This document shows positions 45,288 through 54,022 of a DNA stretch of 57,075 bases, piece by piece; within the stretch, counting starts at the first letter, position 1; every line of letters starts with the position of its first letter. The translations under genes and the position numbers were made by a program. The stretch lies in the IMG/VR virus record IMGVR_UViG_3300030382_001515, positions 1 through 57,075 of that record, one strand, 5' to 3'. The DNA is from a virus. The notes under the pieces are model-generated. The model was not told where the DNA came from and made no database searches. It worked only from the letters and a program-made list of their open reading frames with translations.

Positions 45288-46884
45288 AAACACAGCTCAG
45301 GCTCTTTATTCTTTTCTGGAGCCAGAGAAATCCATTTATCTCGATAGAGGTATTGAGTGTAGTAAATACACGCTACCTACTCTTATTACTGAGAATGATA
45401 AGAGTAGTGGGAGGAATCTCTATACAAAAATTAACACTACTTATCAAGGGCTGGGCGCTAGAGGTGTTAATCACTTAGCGAGCAAACTTTTGATTGCTCT
45501 ACTACCACCAAACCAAGCATTTTTTAGGTTATCTGTAGATGATATGAAGCTCCAGAAGGAGTTAGATAACTATAAAGAAATCCAATCACAATTTGATCAA
45601 CAACTTTCTCTAATGGAGAGGGCTGTTATGAGAGATATAGAGGAGTCAGGAGATAGGACTGCTTTATTTGAAGCTCTTAAACATCTCCTTGTTAGTGGAA
45701 ATGCTTTATTATATATAGCTGAAAACGGTACTAGGGTTTATCCTCTTAAGTCTTTCTGTTTAAAGAGAGATCCAGAAGGAAATATTTTAGAAGTAGTTAT
45801 TAGAGAAGAAGTTAGTACTGATGTTTTACCTGAAGGTACAGCTCCTAAGAATGGTGATGGTAAGTTTACAGATAAAACTACTTTCCTATTTACTCACGTT
45901 CAATGGGATTATAAGAAAGCTAAATGTAACTGGTATCAAGAAGTTTATAGCAAGAAGATAGGAAAACCAGGCTCTTCTCCTATGGATAAGTGTCCGTTCA
46001 TTCCTTTACGACTATTCCGAGTAGCTCACGAAGCTTATGGACGCAGCTTTTGTGAAGACCTATTAGGGGATCTTAAGTCTCTTGAGTATTTATCTAAAGC
46101 AATTGTTGAAGGATCTGCAGCCGCAGCTAAAATAATCTTCTTATGTAACCCAAATGGAACTACACGACCCGATGCGTTGGCTAGAGCTAGCAATGGTTCT
46201 ATTGTGGCTGGCAATCCTAATGATGTAGCACCACTGCAAATGAATAAGCAGGCTGACCTCACGGTTGCCCTGAATACTATTGCTCGTATAGAACAACGAC
46301 TTAGTTTTGCTTTCTTATTGAATAGTGCTATCCAAGCTGGTACTCAAGGTAGAGATAGGGTTACAGCAGAAGAGATCAGAATGATTGCACAAGAGCTTGA
46401 GACTGGTCTTGGAGGGGTTTACTCCATACTTTCTGTAGAACTACAGCTACCTATGGTTCATAGAAAGATGGCACTGATGGAACGTCAGGGCCGCTTACCG
46501 AAATTACCGAAGGATATAGTTAAGCCACGTATTACGACTGGACTAGATGCTTTAGGTAGAGGTAATGACAAAGTTAAACTAATTGAATTTATCCAAACCC
46601 TAGCTCAAACCTTAGGTCCTGAAGTTATGAGTAAGTTTGTTAATAACCAAGAACTTATTACAAGACTTGCTGCTTCTGACGGATTAGATACTTACAAGCT
46701 TATAAAATCTGAAGAAGATTTAGTGGCAGAAGAACAGCAACAGGCTATGATGATGCAACAACAAGCTGCAGGTCAGGATCCACAAAATGATCCTGCTAAA
46801 CAAGCAGCCCTTATTAAAGCAGAAAATGACTCAGTCAGGACGGGACAGGAAGTTGCAGCAGCCCAAGGTCAAGCTGGAGCCTAA
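45280..46884 (+). CDS. Portal protein, T7 gp8-like, second copy
   Basis: 534 residues, four longer than the first copy at its Gln/Ala-rich end (Q-G-Q-A-G-A). Conserved motifs Y-S-F-L-E, N-T-T-Y-Q-G-L-G-A-R-G-V-N and L-L-P-P-N-Q-A-F-F-R-L are identical. Most base differences are synonymous. In 46145-46347 the DNA is nearly identical to the first copy, then at 46348-46368 seven codons in a row change synonymously. Function as for the first portal. Confidence 0.95.
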   Translation: MSKNTAQALYSFLEPEKSIYLDRGIECSKYTLPTLITENDKSSGRNLYTKINTTYQGLGARGVNHLASKLLIALLPPNQAFFRLSVDDMKLQKELDNYKEIQSQFDQQLSLMERAVMRDIEESGDRTALFEALKHLLVSGNALLYIAENGTRVYPLKSFCLKRDPEGNILEVVIREEVSTDVLPEGTAPKNGDGKFTDKTTFLFTHVQWDYKKAKCNWYQEVYSKKIGKPGSSPMDKCPFIPLRLFRVAHEAYGRSFCEDLLGDLKSLEYLSKAIVEGSAAAAKIIFLCNPNGTTRPDALARASNGSIVAGNPNDVAPLQMNKQADLTVALNTIARIEQRLSFAFLLNSAIQAGTQGRDRVTAEEIRMIAQELETGLGGVYSILSVELQLPMVHRKMALMERQGRLPKLPKDIVKPRITTGLDALGRGNDKVKLIEFIQTLAQTLGPEVMSKFVNNQELITRLAASDGLDTYKLIKSEEDLVAEEQQQAMMMQQQAAGQDPQNDPAKQAALIKAENDSVRTGQEVAAAQGQAGA

Positions 46885-47059
46885 GGTTGTTATTTCAGAG
46901 GAGGTAGATACTGCACCTCCAAAAGTAGAGAATGAGATTGAACGACGTATTAGAGAATTAAAAGAACAAAAGCCTAATATCTATGAGGAGTATAAAAATG
47001 CTATTAAGAGTCAGAAACGTGCCACAATAGGCCCTGACTTATCTCTACGTGTCGGTTAA
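46826..47059 (+). CDS. Small protein between portal and scaffold, second copy
   Basis: 77 residues from ATG 46826 (alternative ATG 46787 in frame). M-T-Q-S-G-R-D-R-K-L-Q-Q-P-K then a helix (E-R-R-I-R-E-L-K-E-Q) and the conserved end K-R-A-T-I-G-P-D-L-S-L-R-V-G. Slightly longer than the first copy by a P-K-V-K-L-E insert. Confidence 0.75.
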   Translation: MTQSGRDRKLQQPKVKLEPKVVISEEVDTAPPKVENEIERRIRELKEQKPNIYEEYKNAIKSQKRATIGPDLSLRVG

Positions 47060-47062
47060 ATT

Positions 47063-47716
47063 ATGGAGTTAAATTCTGGAGATGGCGCAGCTACGCAGGA
47101 AACTGGGCCGTATAACGAGGCGGATCTCGAAATTATCAAAGAGGGTGATCAAGCACAATCTCAAGAACAGCAACCACAAGAAGACCTTATCGGTGGTAAG
47201 TTCAAAACTGCAGACGACCTCCTTGAGGCTTACCAAGCGCTTGAAAAGAAACTTGGAGACCGTGCAGGCTATCAAAGGACTGAAGAGGAATCTAAGGAGG
47301 GAACAGAAGAGACTGAAGCGAAAGGAGCTGATCTAGATGATGGTCCTATTACTCAGGAAGAAGAGACTGCTATTTTAGAAAGTGTGGGAGGTAAAGAGTC
47401 TTTCACCAAGATACAAGAGTGGGCTAAAGGCGCTCTTAATGAAGATGAGCTAACCGTCTACAACAGGGAGGTTGCTAGTGGTGATTACTTCAGAGCGAGG
47501 AATGCGCTTCAATCTATGGCGTTTGCTTATACCGAAAGTAATGGCTCTGAACCAAACTTAATAGGAGGAAAACTAACAGGTCGTAGTACTGATGTATTTC
47601 GCTCTAATCAAGAAGTTGTAGAAGCTATGAGTGATCCTAGGTATCTTAAAGATTCTGCTTATACACAGGATATAGAAGAAAAGCTAGGACGTAGTGACGT
47701 ATTAACACCTAGATAA
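47063..47716 (+). CDS. Scaffolding protein, second copy
   Basis: 217 residues. Conserved D-L-I-G-G-K-F-K-T-A-D-D-L-L-E-A-Y block; the acidic N-terminus and the linker after residue 65 vary and include small insertions. Same place between portal and capsid as in the first copy. Confidence 0.9.
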   Translation: MELNSGDGAATQETGPYNEADLEIIKEGDQAQSQEQQPQEDLIGGKFKTADDLLEAYQALEKKLGDRAGYQRTEEESKEGTEETEAKGADLDDGPITQEEETAILESVGGKESFTKIQEWAKGALNEDELTVYNREVASGDYFRARNALQSMAFAYTESNGSEPNLIGGKLTGRSTDVFRSNQEVVEAMSDPRYLKDSAYTQDIEEKLGRSDVLTPR

Positions 47717-47745
47717 GCTAATATTAAAGAAGCTTAAGTATTTAT

Positions 47746-47774
47746 ATTGTTGCCTCTGAGGAGATAACAGCAGT
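47746..47774 (+). promoter_or_regulatory. Conserved 29-nt element upstream of capsid, second copy
   Basis: Identical to 4066-4094, with unrelated flanks. Its spacing to the capsid ATG (47812) is shorter (37 versus 38 bases). The identity across diverged noncoding DNA implies a functional site. Confidence 0.55.
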
Positions 47775-47811
47775 GGTGTACTAAGCATTAAGCATTTTAA
47801 CTATTAAATCG

Positions 47812-49230
47812 ATGCCAGATTTTTCGAGCATCTCCAGGTTAGGTGGCATTAATGGCGCTCAGTATAACGCCAACTCTGCTGCTGGCAACTACGAAAAGGA
47901 GAATGCAAATTTCATGAAAATCTTCTCTGGAGAAGTCCTAACGGTCTTCAATAGGGAAACTATTTTCAAAGACTTAACCCAAAAGCGTACCATCTCATCG
48001 GGAAAATCCGCTGAGTTTCCAATCACGGGACGTTTTTCTAGCCGCTACCATCGTCCAGGCGATTGGATCACAGGCCAAGGCAACAAAGGGATGACAGGAT
48101 CAAAGATTATTACAATCGACGATCTACTTATCGCAGATGCCTCGATCTATGATTTAGATGAAGCCAAACTTCACTGGGACGTTAGGTCTATATACTCAAA
48201 AGAATTGGGTAGGGCACTTTCAAGAGCCTATGACCAGCGTCTAGTTCGCACACTTCAAACAGCTTCCGAGTCTGATGGTCGTGTTAAGGACTGGGATTCT
48301 AAGAGATTCCAAATTGCAGGTGGTACTGTAGCTTCTGTTGCAACTGCCACAGGTGTTGTAACTATAAGCGCTAACTTCGCAACTGCTGAGCTTTCATACT
48401 GGGCTGTTGGTGAAAGTGTTTATGGTGAAGACTCAGGTGCTTACGGTGTTATCACTGCAGCTCCTACAAACGGTGCTGCTGTATTCACAATCAGTCCTGT
48501 TGGTGCTATTGGTACTGGTACTGATTCAGTCTTCAAGGTTGGAGAGCGTCTATTCGTTCTTAATTCACTTCCAGGTGGAACAGCCATAACAACAGGAACA
48601 CTTAGCGCTACGAGAGCTACTCGTGGTGATGAGATTGTTGAGCAGTTCTATCAGGCTTGCCAAGCACTTGACGAGAAAGACGCTCCTCGTGAGGGTCGTG
48701 TCGCAGTGGTTGGACCTGGCGCTTACTATGACTTGATCTCTTCTGCAAGAGCAATCAACACTGACTGGAACTCAGGCGGTGGTGAGAACGGTTCCTTCAA
48801 AGGAAACAAAGTTCTTAGTGTTGCTGGTTTTGATATCAGGGTATCTAATCACCTTGGTGACAACGCTTACAACTCAGCTCGTCAGGGCTACATCGGTCAA
48901 GCTAACCAAGCTGCTACAACTCGTGGTGAACGTCCTAACTACATCAATGGTAACGACGGTTCCGACGGTACGGCTGCTGCAGGTACTAACGACTACTGGC
49001 AGGATGAGCAAGGTAATACTTCAAGTATTGCTAACTTGTTCGCTCTTTGCTTCACTAAAGAAGCAGTGGGTACAGTAGCTCTTAAGGATCTGAATATGCA
49101 GATGACTGGTTCTGAGTACAAAGCGATGACTCAGAGCACCATGATGGTTGCTTCTTATGCTGTTGGTCACGGTATACTCCGTCCCGACTGCTGTGTAAGC
49201 ATCAAGCATGATGGCACAAACCGCTGGTAA
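47812..49230 (+). CDS. Major capsid protein, second copy
   Basis: 472 residues. Nearly the same N- and C-terminal parts as the first copy; the inserted beta-rich part (about residues 170-267) carries most replacements and a two-residue difference (A-S-V-A-T-A-T-G-V-V-T-I). This supports reading that part as a surface-exposed inserted domain. Confidence 0.95.
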   Translation: MPDFSSISRLGGINGAQYNANSAAGNYEKENANFMKIFSGEVLTVFNRETIFKDLTQKRTISSGKSAEFPITGRFSSRYHRPGDWITGQGNKGMTGSKIITIDDLLIADASIYDLDEAKLHWDVRSIYSKELGRALSRAYDQRLVRTLQTASESDGRVKDWDSKRFQIAGGTVASVATATGVVTISANFATAELSYWAVGESVYGEDSGAYGVITAAPTNGAAVFTISPVGAIGTGTDSVFKVGERLFVLNSLPGGTAITTGTLSATRATRGDEIVEQFYQACQALDEKDAPREGRVAVVGPGAYYDLISSARAINTDWNSGGGENGSFKGNKVLSVAGFDIRVSNHLGDNAYNSARQGYIGQANQAATTRGERPNYINGNDGSDGTAAAGTNDYWQDEQGNTSSIANLFALCFTKEAVGTVALKDLNMQMTGSEYKAMTQSTMMVASYAVGHGILRPDCCVSIKHDGTNRW

Positions 49231-49287
49231 TTAATTCCTTAATTACGAATACAATAAGGGGAGGCGTAAGTTTCCCCTTTTTGTTTA
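49227..49287 (+). terminator. Double hairpin and terminator after capsid, second copy
   Basis: GTAATTAA (49227-49234) pairs with TTAATTAC (49239-49246) around TTCC. AAGGGGA (49256-49262) pairs with TCCCCTT (49273-49279), followed by TTTTG. Stems are identical to 5542-5603 while the loops differ. Confidence 0.8.
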
Positions 49288-49290
49288 AAT

Positions 49291-49926
49291 ATGGCAACTA
49301 CAAAACTACAAGCAGTAAATACTCTTCTATCCATTATTGGAGAAGCACCAGTTAACTCATTGGTTCCTCCTTTAACAGGTGATACAAGTCTTGCAGACAG
49401 TGTTATTGATGAGATAAGTAAAGAGATACAAGGAGAAGGGTGGTCTTGGAATACTATGATGTATGATTCAATACCCCTAGATACGAATGGACATAGCTCT
49501 CTTCCTAGTAATACCCTTGCTGTAAGATTTAACCCAGTTTCATACCCAACCCAACGTTTTGTATTAAGAGGTATAAAGTTATTTGATCGTGTCAAGAACT
49601 CCTATGATTTAAGAGGAAGTCTTGGTGTGGCTTTAACTGGTAGTACTACAGATTTAGTTGCTGAACTTATAGAAGAATTAGTTTGGGATGAGGTACCAGA
49701 AACAGGTAAACGTTATATCATGATACGAGCTGGAAGAATCTTTGCTAACAGAGCTATAACATCAACCAGCATAGAAGCCTATACTCAAGAAGATGAAGAG
49801 AATGCTCGTCAGATATTAAAACGTACAGAGGATATGGCACAGAACTGTAACTTCATTAGTGGTCCTGATGATTTATATGATGGTCGTGTAAGAACTACCT
49901 TTGGTCCTGATATTCTCAACCGCTAA
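49291..49926 (+). CDS. Tail tube protein, gp11-like, second copy
   Basis: 211 residues, one shorter than the first copy (a T-T-Q-S versus S-T-T difference near residue 117). N-terminal A-V-N-T-L-L-S-I-I-G-E-A-P-V kept. Stop overlaps the gp12-like start (TAATG). Confidence 0.92.
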   Translation: MATTKLQAVNTLLSIIGEAPVNSLVPPLTGDTSLADSVIDEISKEIQGEGWSWNTMMYDSIPLDTNGHSSLPSNTLAVRFNPVSYPTQRFVLRGIKLFDRVKNSYDLRGSLGVALTGSTTDLVAELIEELVWDEVPETGKRYIMIRAGRIFANRAITSTSIEAYTQEDEENARQILKRTEDMAQNCNFISGPDDLYDGRVRTTFGPDILNR

Positions 49927-52900
49927 TGTCAAAAGAACTTTTTAGTCAGATAATTGGTCCACTGAATAAAGGAGTGAACCAACAGGCAGATAGCTTTGTC
50001 TTACCAGGTTTTGCTAAGACACTTGAAAATGGTAACTGTGATCTTGTAGAAGGTCTTAAGAAGAGGCTTGGATCAGTTCCCGTAAAAAGGATTGATACTC
50101 TTACTAAGAATGCAGGAGGTAATACTTTAGTAGGAACAATCAAGTGGGATGAAGCTTGGGTATACGTTTACAACAGGAGTAGTGATGAAAGGTTCATACT
50201 TATTGTCGCTGATGACAGCAGGACTATTACTAAAACTGTTAATACTGTCAATAACTCTGCGGTACTTACTGTAACTTCAGGAGGGATGACTGATCTATTT
50301 GTAGGATCAATAGTCACAGGAACAGGTATAGGAGCTGGAGCAAAAATCGTAGAGATAGGAGCTAGTACTATTACTGTTGATAAGAACTCAACTGCAACTG
50401 CCTCAGGTATTACTGCCACCATTGAATCTAACTATACATTTACTGCAGGGGTATCCAATGTAGAGCCTATAAGTGGCACACTCCCCAGTGTGGTTCCTGT
50501 TGAACAGACATTTGCAAATATAACTAATACAAATCTTGAATACCTACGTGGGTCAGGTAGAGCTAGGGATAGGTTTAGAGCAACCTCATTCCAAGATTAT
50601 GTATTTATAACAAATACACAAAAGAAAACTGCTTATGACAGCTCAGAAACTTTAACGAGATATAATATCGGATCTATAAGTAGTGCTTACCAACCTATAA
50701 AGGCTCAAGTTTGGGTTAAGCTCGTTGACTACAATACAGAGTATTCAGTTGATATTGAGCTAGACGACGGAGATAAGATAAACGGTCATTATATGACACC
50801 AACTCTTACTGACACTAGTGGTAACGCAAACGTTGTTAGTTCTGCCACTATTGCAGAAAGACTAGTTACGTATACAAACACTATTACAGGAACTACAACC
50901 AGTGGCAACCCTACGATTACAAGCGTTAGTACTACTGCAGCTACAGGAGATATTTGGAAAGTTCACGGTGGAGAACTCATTACTGGTACAGGTATACCAT
51001 CCAATACTTTTGTTAAAGATGGAAGCGTTGACACTTCAGCGGGTACTTTCACTCTTGTTAATGAAGCTGGGTCTAATGTAAACGCAACAGCTAGTGGAGC
51101 TGTAACTCTTACCCTTAAGCACGGCTTAGATGATTGTGATATTAACAATAAACTTACATTTGAAGTAAAGGATTCTCAGATATTAATAGGATGTGCCAGC
51201 GCTTCTAGATACATCAAAAGCTTTGTAGCCTCTGACGCTAGAGGTAATAGTTTAATGTCTGGTTTTTCTAATCAGGTTACCTCTATAGTTGATCTTCCTA
51301 CCACATCTTGGGAAGGCTACACAGTACTTGTAGCTCCAGATGGTACAGCAGATAAGAGTTCTTACTATTTAAAATTCAACGCTGAAAATACTACAGTTGC
51401 TGGTACTTATGGTAGAGGTACTTGGGAAGAATCTAGCGGTTGGGGTGCTAGAGGAAAGCTAGATGACAATACAATGCCTCACGCTTTTGTTTATTACAGA
51501 AATGCTGATGGTCTTGTAAGGTTCACATTTCAACCCTTTAGTGGTAGTAATTATACAGACGGTACTATAACTATTGCGTTACCTGGCTGGGTTGAAAGAT
51601 TAGCAGGTGATGAGAGTGAACAGGAGGGTCCTTCTTTTGTTGGGTTTACTATTAATGATGTTGTGTTCTTTAAGAACCGTTTAGGGTTCATTAGCGGAGA
51701 AAACGTAATACTCAGTGAAGCTGGGTCTTACTACAACTTCTGGCAGCAATCAGCTCTACAGGTTATAGACAACGATCCTATAGATTTAACAGCTGTTAGT
51801 AACGACGTCGCTGTACTTAACTATGCTTTACAGCAGCAGGATGAATTAGTACTCTTCTCTAATGAGAACCAGTTCAGACTCTACTCAGGTGACAACGTAA
51901 CGTTTAGTCCTGAGACTGCCTCTGTAGGTAGGATTAGTTCCATCACTATGGAAGCAAAGGTTAAACCACAGCAGGTAGGACCTCAAGTAATTTTCCCAGT
52001 TAGAGAGGGTGACTTCACTGGGATGCATACTTTCATTACTACAGACAGAACAGTAGGAATAAACCTAGGTCAAACTGCTGTTATTACAGAGACAATACCT
52101 AAGTACATCCCTAAGAACATAGATTCTTTAGCTGTAAGTAGAACTGATCAATATTTAGTAGCCCTTAGTGGTGATGATCCAGATGCTTTATATATATATC
52201 AATTCTTCTGGGAAGCTACTGGTGGCTCACTAACTAACAGACAGAACGCTTGGTCTAAGTGGACATTCCCTAACAAAGACATCTATTGGTGTGACTTTGT
52301 TGAGGGTACTTTATTTACACTGGTTAAGTATACGGAGAATAGTGTTGTTAAGTATTACCTGGAAGGTATAAACGCTTCTAGACCTCCTCAAGATGAGAAG
52401 GATCTGTTTTTACTAGATAGACAATTATCTAGTTCTATTACTACAGATTTAGGAGCCCCAACATTTACCTATAGCGGCCTTACTAATAAAACAACAGTAA
52501 GTCTCCCTTACTACACCGTTAACGATAGTCAGTTTGTCATTCTCAAAAAGGATACAACAGATGCAACAGAGTCTGCGAAGCGTTGGATCGTGGCTGCTTC
52601 TATTCCGGCTGGGGTTAACTCTTTTGTTTGCGATAGCTTGGGAGATTTTAGTGGTGCGAACGTTTCTTGGGTCTTTGGGGAGAAAGTTACATTCAAGTTT
52701 ACTCCGCCTCAGCTCATGCCCTATAGCAAAACTGCGACAGACAACACTTTTATTGGCAATCGTACTGGTCGCCTTCAGCTACGATATGTGGATGTTTACT
52801 ACAATGATGCACGATACTTCACCATCGACGTGACTCCTGATTTCAGAGATAAGAAAACTTACGAGTTCGATAGAAGAGACCCTCTTAATGCGAACATCGT

Positions 52901-53066
52901 GTTAAGCCAAGCATCTGACTTTGATGAAAGTAAGTTCAGAGCTTATATCCAAAGTAAGAACGACCAAGTTAGAGTAGAAGTAGTAAACGACAGCATTGAT
53001 CAAGCTAAGTTCGTCGCTTTAGAATGGACTGGCTTGTACTTTGACGTAGCGAGGAAGTACGGTTAA
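49926..53066 (+). CDS. Tail nozzle protein, gp12-like, second copy
   Basis: 1046 residues, the same length as the first copy. Both inserted Thr/Gly-rich modules are present and are the most changed parts; the central and C-terminal blocks are almost unchanged. The DNA at 52620-52800 is nearly identical to 8940-9120 and uses GC-richer codons than the surroundings. Confidence 0.93.
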   Translation: MSKELFSQIIGPLNKGVNQQADSFVLPGFAKTLENGNCDLVEGLKKRLGSVPVKRIDTLTKNAGGNTLVGTIKWDEAWVYVYNRSSDERFILIVADDSRTITKTVNTVNNSAVLTVTSGGMTDLFVGSIVTGTGIGAGAKIVEIGASTITVDKNSTATASGITATIESNYTFTAGVSNVEPISGTLPSVVPVEQTFANITNTNLEYLRGSGRARDRFRATSFQDYVFITNTQKKTAYDSSETLTRYNIGSISSAYQPIKAQVWVKLVDYNTEYSVDIELDDGDKINGHYMTPTLTDTSGNANVVSSATIAERLVTYTNTITGTTTSGNPTITSVSTTAATGDIWKVHGGELITGTGIPSNTFVKDGSVDTSAGTFTLVNEAGSNVNATASGAVTLTLKHGLDDCDINNKLTFEVKDSQILIGCASASRYIKSFVASDARGNSLMSGFSNQVTSIVDLPTTSWEGYTVLVAPDGTADKSSYYLKFNAENTTVAGTYGRGTWEESSGWGARGKLDDNTMPHAFVYYRNADGLVRFTFQPFSGSNYTDGTITIALPGWVERLAGDESEQEGPSFVGFTINDVVFFKNRLGFISGENVILSEAGSYYNFWQQSALQVIDNDPIDLTAVSNDVAVLNYALQQQDELVLFSNENQFRLYSGDNVTFSPETASVGRISSITMEAKVKPQQVGPQVIFPVREGDFTGMHTFITTDRTVGINLGQTAVITETIPKYIPKNIDSLAVSRTDQYLVALSGDDPDALYIYQFFWEATGGSLTNRQNAWSKWTFPNKDIYWCDFVEGTLFTLVKYTENSVVKYYLEGINASRPPQDEKDLFLLDRQLSSSITTDLGAPTFTYSGLTNKTTVSLPYYTVNDSQFVILKKDTTDATESAKRWIVAASIPAGVNSFVCDSLGDFSGANVSWVFGEKVTFKFTPPQLMPYSKTATDNTFIGNRTGRLQLRYVDVYYNDARYFTIDVTPDFRDKKTYEFDRRDPLNANIVLSQASDFDESKFRAYIQSKNDQVRVEVVNDSIDQAKFVALEWTGLYFDVARKYG

Positions 53067-54022
53067 TGGCAAAAGGACCAACCTATACACCATCTTTGGG
53101 TTCAGCTTATTCAGGAGCGAACTACGACTGGAGTGGTACGAGTAGTATTAGTTTTTCACAAGGAGCGAAACTTAATACTGGAAATCTGATAAAGAGCTCT
53201 CCTAACATATCGAGCAAGAACCAGTTCATGTCTCCTGGCATGATGGCAGGTCTTGATGCTGGGTTTGCGGTTGCTGGTATGTATTTCCAACACCAAACTA
53301 ATAAGTACGAAACTCAACGTCAAAACGCTGTAGCAGAACAACAGTACTACAGAGCAAAGCTTAATAAGGAGAAAGAGAACTACCGTAATTTTGCAGTAGA
53401 TCTACGGAACTGGTATAGAGATACAGATTGGGTAGAACAGCGTAGACAGTATGAACAGAAACGTAAGGAGCTTCAAGCTGGGTATAAGGGGGAAGTAACT
53501 ATTGCAGCTACTAAAAACTTTGAAAGGATGATGGCTAATATTGAAGGTAGGTTTTATGAAGAAGAAGCTAGAGATATCGTTCAGTTAGACAGCATTAGAA
53601 CTGAGTTTATATCTCAAGCAGTTAAGAAGGTAGCTTCTGGACAGGCTGGTAGAACAGTCAAAGCTTTAGGTAATCAATTTGAGCAACAGTGGTTAGCTAA
53701 CCTCAGTAACCGCAATATTACTCGTAGGTTTAGGATACAAGATAAGGAGAATCAAAAGGTAGCTGCAGACACAGCTAGAGAGAACTCAGTTAACGCTGTT
53801 CAGTTCTATACACCAACACCTCTTGCAGACACTGTGAAACCTATGATGCCTCTACCTGTTGAAGGTGTTGCACCTACTCCAGCTACATCAACTGGAGGTT
53901 TAGGAATTAAGATTGCTCAACAGGGTCTAAAATCCTATCAAAAATACATTGATGCACAGCCTTCTTACCCGAAGGGTGATGCTCCAAAACGTACTCCAGT
54001 TTCACTAGGCGAATCTAAATGA
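53066..54022 (+). CDS. Internal virion protein, gp14-like, second copy with different N-terminus
   Basis: 318 residues against 297 in the first copy. From N-W-Y-R-D-T-D-W-V-E-Q-R-R onward the proteins align well (R-F-R-I-Q-D-K-E-N-Q-K-V kept). The first ~70 residues (M-A-K-G-P-T-Y-T-P-S-L-G-S) bear no clear resemblance beyond a shared hydrophobic segment. The Pro-rich tail also differs. Start overlaps gp12 stop (TAATG); end overlaps the gp15-like ATG (ATGA). Confidence 0.8.
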   Translation: MAKGPTYTPSLGSAYSGANYDWSGTSSISFSQGAKLNTGNLIKSSPNISSKNQFMSPGMMAGLDAGFAVAGMYFQHQTNKYETQRQNAVAEQQYYRAKLNKEKENYRNFAVDLRNWYRDTDWVEQRRQYEQKRKELQAGYKGEVTIAATKNFERMMANIEGRFYEEEARDIVQLDSIRTEFISQAVKKVASGQAGRTVKALGNQFEQQWLANLSNRNITRRFRIQDKENQKVAADTARENSVNAVQFYTPTPLADTVKPMMPLPVEGVAPTPATSTGGLGIKIAQQGLKSYQKYIDAQPSYPKGDAPKRTPVSLGESK

